This document shows positions 11,165 through 20,600 of a DNA stretch of 64,000 bases, one piece after another (within the stretch, counting starts at the first letter, position 1; every line of letters starts with the position of its first letter). The DNA comes from Marasmius tenuissimus. Taxonomy: Eukaryota; Basidiomycota; Agaricomycetes; Agaricales; Marasmiaceae. A program made the translations under genes and the position numbers. The notes beneath the pieces are model-generated. The model saw nothing but the letters and a program-made list of their open reading frames with translations. It made no database searches and had not been told where the DNA came from. Where the stretch lies: the NCBI GenBank assembly GCA_029532415.1, contig JAQOTA010000020.1:1054001-1118000 (forward strand). The letters are read 5' to 3'.

Positions 11165-14100
11165 ATGGTAGGTATGTCTTGATCTCGTTATTCAACTGTG
11201 TATATATTTTCAATGACCTTGTACCCTACTAGTCCAGATTTCTTGATATCGAAGCTGAACTTAGCAGCGAAGACGACTATGAGGACGACGAAGGCGAAGG
11301 TGAAAACGACGCACCACTTGGTCAGGATGACAATGGTGGGTGGCCCTTGCCGCTCGTTTCCCAAATTCATTCTTCGATGTACTCAATTTTTACTCGCAGA
11401 TTTCATTGATGATTCATTGCAACACGAGAATCATCCTCTACCTCACTTACTGCCACTCAAGGAACAAAGTCCGGGCTTCTGGAGACCATCTCTCCCGAAC
11501 CCTCAAGTACCCAATGGATCTCTTGAGAACGCAGACCCCCTGGAGCGTGAGGCAGAGGGAGATGCTCATGACCAAGTAGCACGCATACTGCAGCGTACCG
11601 ACCCCCAGCTCTTGAGCATCGGCAATGCTTGTGTATCCATCCCTCCGAGTCCTCACAAGAACTATTCTCACTTCTCTCGGCCAACTCATGTCCTAACCGA
11701 GCCATCGATATCCTACACATTTAGCACGACTTCAAGACCCGCAGTCCCATCGAACACCGGATTCTCACCAGATCCCTCTAGTTCCATTCCCGCGAAGAGG
11801 ACACTAGCTGAAGTTTCAGCCAGCTCAGCCCCGTTTGGAACGTTTTTTGTGAAAAAATCACGTTCGAGCGCTAGGAAGGAAAAGCCGAAACCGAGGCGGG
11901 AGTTAGCTCCTGGCGAATGGGTTGAAGTTCGAGCCGGACAGTATAAGGGCAACGTTGGAATGTTATGGAGACCAGATGTCACCGAAACAGGTACTTACGG
12001 ATACTTCCTCCTGCTCGTTCCTCGGTTGGCATATCCAAAGCCGCCTGAACCAGCAGATCCCGATGCAAAAGCTCCCAATCCCAACGACCCCGTGTTGACA
12101 ACTCTCCCTCAAGAAAGCCCACCACCGCGTCTTTTCTCCCCCGAAGACTTTGACGGGGGAGTGGAATGTGAGAGTGACGCTACATTTCGTTTCCGGAAGC
12201 AGACCTTTAGCCATGGTCTTGTCATCAAGTTCCTCAGAGATACCTCGGTCACACCGACTCGAGTTGTTCCCTCTCATTTGGGCGAGCTCTTCTTACGTTC
12301 AAAACACCCGTTTCTTGCAAGCTTCCCTCTGCCTCTCCCCGAATACTTCGTTTTCCGGATCGGGGATAAGGTTTTGCCTTCTGGAGAGAGTCGAGCTGGC
12401 GTCATTGAAGAAATCGGCGACGAGTTGTGCGTAGTCACCTTCAAGGAGTCGAACTCCGAGAAGCAGAACTATCCATTGGCGAGCGTCGAGAAGATTGTAG
12501 TACCGGGAGATACAGTGGAAGTTTTGGCCGGGGAGCACCTGGGAAAAGAAGGCTTTGTCTCCGAGCGACATGGCTCCGTTCTCTGCGTGCTTGCCAGGGA
12601 TGACAGGCACGCGAAAACCGTGAGTGTCAAGGTTATGAACTCTCACTAGACACTGTCTCTGATGCACCAACTGTAGAACTTCTTTGTGAACGTCAACTCG
12701 GTGAAAGTCGGTCCCCTTAGCTTCGATCTGCACGAAGATATGCCGTGGCGCAATCTCGAAGTCTCTATCATCCATGGAAGATACCGCGATATGAGGGCGG
12801 TTGTGAAGAGTGCGCGGTTGACCCCACTTCGGGATCGCCTCAAGTTGTTGGTCTTCATCACGGAGCTTGCGTGTTTGTGGGAAGTAGAACTTGACGCTGT
12901 AATCGAAGCTGTGTGAGTAACATAGCGGATTGAAGTGACTCGGGTACTGACTTGGTACGTCAATTCACAGCACAAAGAAAAGCCTTCCCGATTACCAGCC
13001 TCTCAAGCCATCTCAAAAGGCCAGGTTTGGAGTCGACAAACTGATGGCGAGAATGCGCACAGGGAGGGTACCTTGGGTTGGCATGTGAGTGCACGTCACT
13101 GGGGGTGCTCACAAAGGGAAGCAGGGTATAGTCAGGGATGTTGATCGTTCGCCCCAGGGCGTTTCAGGCAGCGGGCTTCTAGTTTCCGTGGAGCTCCAAG
13201 TCATCTCTCCGAATATGAGCCATCGAGTTGAGAAGATCGACTACGCTCATGTTCGTGAGGTTGACAGCCGTCTTGAACTTGCGAAATGCATGCCTCTCAC
13301 ACAGGCGCAAGTGTTCTACAAACCATGGCTTGGCACGAAGAAAGGAGAACCAAAAATGCTGTGCTATAGCGTCCAGGTCTCGGAGAATCCTTACGCTTCG
13401 TCGTCTTCAACGCCCGCGGGTGGTACTCCGATCCACATTTCGGAATACGAAAACTTAGATTGGGACGATGTTGCTAATCCATGGAACCCCCACTCCCTAT
13501 CACCAGCAGTTTGGTCCTCTCCAGACTTCATAGTTCGTTCGTCTCCTGCCTCTCCTATCGCGGATCAAGTGTTATCGCATCCTAAACCTGTTGCTTTGTC
13601 CCCTCGTCCTTCTCGCCCGCCTCCTCCTCCACTTCCTCTTCACTGGATCCTCCACCCCCGGTTGCTCGGGATCTCGATCCGTGTGGCTATCACCAGCGGT
13701 AAATGGAAGAGAAAAACCGCGTTTGTCACCCCGACAAGCAGTGAACGAGGCCCATACATCGCATTCCACCTGAAATACGAGAAACATGTGATCAATAGCC
13801 AGTGGATCAGGAAACACACCGAACGACCCAAGCCTAACTCCGAGCAGGCGCTCATGATTGTTACCGGTGGTGACGAGCAGCACATAGGGAAATTTGTTCG
13901 CCGCATCTTTTACTTCTACAATCAAAGCCGCACGGATGAGGCTCGATGGTTCATTGTCGGCGTCATAGATCGTACAGGGCGGCACGACAACTTGATGAAA
14001 GAGATTCTAGAGCTCCCCCCGACTAGCTTGGACGTCGTTGAAGAGAGTAAAGAAGACAGGGAGGCTGGTAATACCTTGTTTGAGAATCTTCGATATGCCG

Positions 14101-14189
14101 CCAAGGTTGGAAAGCCGGAAGTTAGGCAGCCCGGCGAAGGCGATCTGGGTGATCTTTACAAGGCTTGTGCATCTTCCATGGTCTTTTAG
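11165..14189 (+). CDS. SPT5-like KOW-domain protein (possible pseudogene)
   Basis: A transcription-elongation-factor-like protein of the SPT5/KOW class, expanded in agaricomycetes. Exon 1 is only the ATG (11165-11167); exon 2 (11233-11335) gives MSRFLDIEAELSSEDDYED, an acidic N-terminus; exon 3 (11400-12619) starts DFIDDSLQHE. KOW-like motifs follow: WVEVRAGQYKGNVGML (about 11920), DTVEVLAGEHLGKEGFV (about 12510) and VHVTGGAHKGKQGIVRDV (about 13090). Later exons start at 12677 and 12971. The C-terminal part contains a Pro/Ser-rich linker and a domain ending YKACASSMVF. Between WVGM and VHVTGG there is an in-frame TGA (13086-13088), where related proteins have a residue such as Arg. Either the gene is broken, or a 51-nt intron (13085-13135, gtgagt to cag) removes the third KOW motif in frame. 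Likely nuclear. Confidence 0.72.
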
Positions 14190-14339
14190 CTATATCGGCA
14201 CTGTATTCCTATCGCATATTCCTGTACCTTGTTTAGTTGCACTTTGTTTGTACTCATGGGTGCAAATGTACGAACTCTTCGGGCCTCATGACGGACGACT
14301 GAGACATCAAGCACCTTATTCCACCACTACCACTCCGAT

Positions 14340-15945
14340 ATGGGTATCGACTTTGGGCTGTAATAGGTTCTGCGAAAGAGACACGAACTCTCAAGGAGTT
14401 TGCTTTCACGGAGGGATTCCGAAACAACCATCGACAACAGCGTTCAATCACCCTCGGAGTAGACGCCAGGTAAACATCCCATCTCTGTCCTGCTCACGTA
14501 CTTATTGATTCTGATGCCACACAGTAATCTATTATACAATCTCCAAGGAAGATCGCACGGCGGCACTCACCCACTCGAAATGCTCTTCTCAGTCTTGTGC
14601 AAGTACAGTGAAGCTTCGGTTGTTCTCGTCTTCGTTTTCGGTGGTCCACATTCCCCGCAATTCAAACAGGGTCAAAAACACAGAACTATTGCCGAATCCC
14701 TACGTTGCGATGCTATCAAATTGATTTGCCATTTCGGCTATTATTCTACGGAGGTACGCCTTTTAGCTGGAGATCTGTTGTGGCATACTAACTAATGTTT
14801 CTAGGTGGAGGGGGAAGCGGATGGCTATCTTGCTTCCCTCTCACATTTGCGTGTTGTTGATGGTGTGATCTCGGAGGACGAAGATCTCCTAGCATTAGGT
14901 GTCGATATAGTCCTACGACAGCCTCGGTACGCTCACTCCAACGCCTCCTCAACCGCACTAATGATTTCGTAACAGGAACAATTCTATGGATGAGCTCGTG
15001 TATGACGTTTATTCGGCGAAGTGGATCAAGGAAGATACTTGCCTTGAACAAGAAGGAATCATTCTTGTTGCACTCCTGTGCGACATTCACGTTGGAGTCA
15101 AAGGTTGCGACATCGAGACCGCTGTACACTTAGCCCGCTCGGGCTTAGGGAAGGAACTCGTCCATACATTCAAGCAACTCTCTCAACAACGCAAGTTACT
15201 CCAGCAGTATATTCGTTCATGGCGGGCTAAGGTCACAAACGAGTTTCTATTCAACACCAGCGATTACCTGGAGCGGCGGCTTCCTAACGTAGCGGCCTGT
15301 ATCGATGAGCACTTCCCCAGCCTGGAATTGCTCGGATACTACGTGAACTCGCCTACTCAGCTGCCTCTTGAGGACGTGAAGTATATGAATAGATCTTTCA
15401 GGCCCACGCTACCGAAGGTTGCCGGCATAGTCTCGTTCTGCCGGGAACGATTTCAGTGGTCAGACGCCGATATCACCTGCCGGTTCGAGCTGGGCCTTTT
15501 CAAAGGTGCAATCGGCAGAATGTTACATTCAGTATGTGCCCTATTCATACGGTTGCTCGACCGTCATGATCTAACATCAAATTCTAGCCACTAGTAGTTT
15601 TCAGCAACCAAGAACAGACCTTCTACGAAAGAACCTGGAAGGTGAAGCTACTCAAGGAGAACCCCCAGTATCGTATTGAGGAAGATATCGAGGAGGTCAA
15701 AGCAACGTTCTCCCTCGCAGGACTTCTGAAGGTGGCTGGACTTCCTGTAATGCGGCCCATGAAGGAGGCTATGTGGATACCTCTAGCCGTCCTTCGAACC
15801 GCCAAACTGCCTCGAGGCCTTTCGCAGGTAATGATGTGGAGATTTGTCTATATTAACCGTGTCGCTGAGGACGATTCTATAGGCTCGGTACAATGCGGCC
15901 GCTTCCGGGATACCTGCCCCTGTTGTTGATGGAAATCTTGTATAG
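14340..15945 (+). pseudogene. XPG/FEN-like (Rad2-family) nuclease gene, probably inactive
   Basis: A PIN-like XPG family protein, resembling GEN1/FEN1-type structure-specific nucleases. Spliced reading gives LWAVIGSAKETRTLKEFA, ITLGVDAS across the first intron, FVFGGPHSPQFKQGQK, HFGYYSTEVEGEADGYLASL, VISEDEDLLALGVD and LLCDIHVGVKGCDIETAVHL, then a domain ending LRTAKLPRGLSQARYNAAAS before TAG at 15943-15945. Introns are short; one has a perfect actaac branch site (about 14795). The ATG at 14340 reads MGI and then leaves the frame that encodes LWAVIG, so a small indel separates the start from the body. The metal-binding Asp expected in VFDGP is Gly here, and the second Glu of GEAEAE is Asp. 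It ends 46 bp from the convergent neighbour. Confidence 0.65.
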
Positions 15946-15990
15946 ATACAGTCATTCGGTACAAGTACACCTATCATTAATATCGATGAA

Positions 15991-17262
15991 TCAAACAGAG
16001 GCCCGAAGGAAATTGTACAGTGCCGTTGCTCCCTTCTGTGGGGCATCCGTTCTCTCTACCTCGGCGACAACGCTCTCAATGGGTGTGTTACCCGATCTCC
16101 CATAGTCTTTAACAATTTGGAACCCGCCTACCGCAGTCTTCAACGTAGTTCTGCCGTATCCCAAAGCTGTTGCGAGCTCGTCTTGCGTTATTCGGCAACG
16201 TTTCTATGACAGAACGGTAAGTTCAACCGTCCTACCAAGCAATGTCATTGTTCTCACCTCCGACAGCACAGGTCGCTTACATTCGTACTCCTTCACGAAC
16301 TCGTATATGAATCACCAGTGCTCAACTATCTCCGGATTGGTGCGCGTACAATGAACGTTCCCCTTGAAGTTCTCATATCCTGACCTACCTTTTAGTTGCT
16401 CTTGAAGCCATTCGACAACATCTTTCTGTACCGGACGTCCCCCCTTCGTTTCAGGCTCTGCTGATTGCGGGCCAGTATCGCCTTTGGGAGACTGGAGGAT
16501 GGAGTGAACGGGATGCGGACGGATGCGGACGAAGAATGAATAGAGAACTAACGTCAACATTTACTTCAAGGAACAAATTGCTGTCGCTTGGAAGCCGGAG
16601 AAGGGTAGACGTCAAAGCAGTGTAGTCCGGGGCTTCAGGGTTGAAAGCTCTTGCGAAGGTAACTTGATATTAATCGTGGTCCGGGAACTGTTGGCTAATG
16701 GTAACTGCTTCGGTTCCTGTGAAGTCCACAACTTCAACACACCTGGAGCATCAAGTCGAAGAGCGAAGCAGCTCACCTTGAATAGCCGCATTGGTCTTCT
16801 GAACCTCACGCAAGACATCGGCCCCCGAAGCCAAGAAAGGCTTGTTGTTGATGGGGTTTGTCGCACAATCGACAATTATCATCGCCGCCTGGCCCTTAGT
16901 GTTCTGGTACTGGGGCCGCAGGTCGCGAACGAACACATAGAGCAAGACAGGCTATAAGAATTTGTAAAGGTGAGGCGGATGCTTTCACGAGTGGAAAGGC
17001 ACTTACTTGGCCCTTAGGGAACAAGCCGGCCCCCCCTCCTGTTGGCTCCTGGATTGACATCGTCTCGCTGCCGGTGCTGGATATAGCTTGAGTGCCGATT
17101 GCGGGAGGGGGAGGCTGCATCGCTACAGTAGTCGATCTCCGAGGCCTAGTAGTCTTGAATCCATTCTCGTTCTTCAACAGTTCCCGCCGCAAGTCCGCCA
17201 CAGTCGTATCGCGTTTGATCTGAGTTGCAGTGACCTTCTTGCCGTTCTGATTTGGGGGCCAG
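15991..17262 (-). pseudogene. unrecognised gene interrupted by the Ty1/copia element (main part)
   Basis: A multi-exon minus-strand gene with no family I recognise. The body starts PPNQNGKKVTATQIKRDTT (17262 leftward), then a Pro/Ser/Thr linker, LYVFVRDLRPQYQNTKGQ, SGADVLREVQKTNAAIQG, VVDFTGTEAVTISQQFPDHD, FARAFNPEAPDYTALTSTLL, PVQKDVVEWLQEQLKG, EFVKEYECKRPVLSE and finally ITQDELATALGYGRTTLKTA, which could be a small helix-turn-helix. Stop at 15991. An in-frame TGA follows EIVEHW (about 16310) unless removed by splicing. The first exon with its ATG lies at 23661-23694, beyond the retrotransposon; rejoining at the 5-bp target repeat restores the frame. The gene is therefore inactivated by insertion right after its first eleven codons. 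Confidence 0.65.
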
Positions 17263-17584
17263 TGATGAGCCGGCATGACGCCTAGCGCAGAGGACTACAA
17301 CATAGCTATACTACTACTTACCAGAGAGGAGTTTAGGGAGGTAGAGGCAAGACGTAGAAGCTCAAGCACACTGTAGATTCAAGTAGAGAACTACGAGCTT
17401 ATATACATGTAGAGACAATAGTAAATACCATATAAGGACGACAATAGAAATTGTACATATGAGCATAGTGAACAATAGACAATGGAACAATAGCGAATGC
17501 ATTGTCCCGCATAATACAATGGCGGGAAGTATGAACCGGGACTTCGGATATACCGGGATCTAATTATAGTCCACGGATTCAACA
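17263..17584 (-). repeat. LTR (3' LTR of the element)
   Basis: 322-bp direct repeat of 23339-23660, starting TG and ending CA, preceded by the target duplication GCCAG. One mismatch to the other LTR at 17337. Confidence 0.97.
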
Positions 17585-17593
17585 CACCCCCTC
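17585..17593 (-). other. polypurine tract of the copia element
   Basis: On the minus strand the purine-rich gagggggtg directly precedes the 3' LTR; the place and composition expected for the plus-strand primer of reverse transcription. Confidence 0.75.
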
Positions 17594-17626
17594 GCTAAGT
17601 GCAGCTGAAAAGCGCATCTGAGCGAA

Positions 17627-20600
17627 TCAAGTGGACGAATAGAATTCAAGTCCAAGGTGATCTCTGAACCGTAAGAACTTTTCATGTCCGAGATTCTTCG
17701 TAAACATGTCTGCGGGATTATAGACTCCTTCAATAAAGAACAACTCGACTTTGCCATCTTCAACACACGATCGAATATAATGATATCGAATATCGATGTG
17801 CTTGGTTCGGCGTTCTTGAACCGGATTAGATGCAATGAAGATAGAGCCTTGATTGTCTCCGCAGATTGGAATAGGACCTAAGTCGATTCCAAGTTCAGAG
17901 AGTAGCAATCTTATCCAGGAAGCTTGACGACTGCAATCCGACAGTGCCATATACTCAGCTTCAGTGGAAGAAAGAGCTACAGTCTTCTGGGCGTGTGATT
18001 GCCACGAGAAGATGCCGCCTGCTAACTTGAAGAAGTAACCAGTGATCGAACGGCGTTTGATAGGATCGGCAGCCCAATCCGAGTCTGTGAACGCAAGAAG
18101 ACCTCCATCAGAATTACCATCGTAGACAAGTGAATAATCTGATGTGCCAGCTAGATAGCGGCAGATATACAGAGCTTTATCGAGGTGTTCCTTCGTTGGA
18201 TTAGAAGAGAACTGGGAGAGCTTTGTAACTGCATAGGCAATATCAGGACGTGTACCCAGCATAATGTACAGAAGCGACCCAATCACAGACTGGAATCTGG
18301 AGCGAATAGCAGGATTGACTGGACCATCGTTAGGAGTTGGCACATAGCCAGCAGGTAAGGGCGTAGGAGCACCTTTCGCATTTTGCATCCTGAAACGTTC
18401 AAGGACTTTCTTCAGATAATCCTTCTGGTCAATCATGATCTTATTGCCTTCGCGACGAATGCTCATGCGGAGAAACTCGCTAGCATCGCCCATATCACGA
18501 CATTCCCATCGAGCCATGAACTCGGCTTTCTTCTTATCAACAAAAGCTTTGTTAGGACCCATGAAGAGTGCATCGTCAACGTATATGATCGCATACACAA
18601 CTTCACCACTCTTCGGATCTTTGCAGATGAAAAGTCCAGCATCAGAAGTCAGGCGTTTGAAACCTAATACTTCCATGGACGAGCTGAGGTTTCGCCACCA
18701 CTCAAGGGCAGCTTGCTTCAGTCCATATAATGCACGACGCAGGCGTAGTACCTTACGTTCTTGGCCCTTGACTTTGAAGCCTTCAGGTTGTTCCATGTAA
18801 ATCTCCTCAACAAGATCGCCATAAAGGAAGGCGTTCTTAACATCAACAGAGGTGATGTACCAGTTTTTGAGAGCTGCGAGAGCAAGCATCATACGAACAG
18901 TCTCATAACGAACAACTGGTGAGAAGATCTCATCAAAGTCGACACCTTCGACCTGAGAGAAACCTTTGGCAACAAGCCTCGCTTTCTTGCGACCATTCGA
19001 CTTGACGTCGAAGACCCATCTATTTCTGATGGCTTTGCGACCTTTAGGCAAGTCACAGAGTTCGAAGACCTTGCGCTTACGAAGTGCCTCAAGTTCTTCG
19101 TGGCAAGCGTTCTTCCATTCCTTCTGTTGCTCAACAGGCAACTTTAGAATATCGCGGAGTGTCCACTCTCTGATGTTAGAGAAATCAGGAGTATCGGACG
19201 TTGGAAGCGAATTGTGAACTGGAACAGCATTGTTCAGCAGGTAAATCACGAATCCTACTCCCCCTTCTTGGGTTAGTCTTTCGACTACGCTTTCTTCCTC
19301 ATGCGACTCAGTGGTGCTTCCACTAGGTTCTGGAGCAGGCGGAGGCGGAAGTGGACCAGGAATCCCCTTTTTACCACCTTTGCCTTTCCTAGATCGCGAA
19401 GAGCTAGGACGATCAACTGGATGTGAAGGTTTGTTATCTCCAGTGACGTTTCTCCAAGTATTCTTATTCTCTAAGTCGCGAATAATGTCTGAGGGTCTAT
19501 TTGGGTTCCGCTGTTCACCAAATATGTTACCAGGTTGCGTTGTACCCTTCCGCTGCCTCGAAGACCGGCATGGACCATCCGCTGCTGGTGCAGGCGGAGG
19601 AACGGCGGGTTCGCCTGGAGGCGTCGGAGGACCAGATTGAGGGAGTGGCAAATCCCCTGGCGCAGGGCCACCTGCAGGTTCGTCAACCTGAGGTTCTGAT
19701 CTCTTAGAAGGTTCGGAGCGACGTCTGAGATCTGGGAACGGAGTATCGTCCCAATCGTCATCAGAGTCTTCATCTTCCGAAGGAATGTTGGGATTTTCAC
19801 CCAAAGTAAATGGTTCACTACCGACAGGTGTGAAGCCACGAGTTTTGGCATCAGGACACTTATTGTATAACGTCTCATCGAATAGTGCAGTGCTACCTTT
19901 GAATACGGAATTATTACTTTGCATGAACAGGAAGCCTTTCATCCCATCTTGGTAGCCAATGAAAGTCATTAACTCACTACGAGGAGCGAGCTTATTCTTC
20001 CTACGATCTTCAGGAATGAAGACGTAGGCTGCACAACCCATAACTCGGAGATGTGAAACATCCGGTGCTTCGCCGTAAAGCATTTCGAACGGAGTTTGCC
20101 AGCTCAAACGTTGCACAGGAGTGCGATTGTAGAGGTGGACGGCGTGCACATGACAGAATTCCCACCAGGACTGAGGCATGCAAGCTTCAAAACGAAGAGC
20201 TTCAGCCTTCTCATGAATAGTCCTGTTGAATCGTTCAGCTCGACCGTTTTGTTGTGGTGTATACGGTATGCTTTGATCCCTCTGGATCCCATACTCTTTT
20301 AGTACTGCATCGAACTTATCTCCTTTGTACTCTCCCCCTTCATCGGACATCCAGGTCTTGACAACAGCATTAAATTGCGTCTTGACCATAGTAAGGAAGT
20401 CCCTCAAAGCGGGTACTGCCTCGTCTTTCGTCTTGAGCTTGGAGGTCCAAACGTAGGACGTGCAGTCATCGAGAAAAGAGATGTAGTACTTGTACCGGTG
20501 ATACGATTCAACCGGGTACGACTTCAAATCCGAATGTATGCGTTCAAACGGTTTAGAAGCTCTAGTAGTAGAGTTGGGGAACGATTTCTCATGCATCTTG

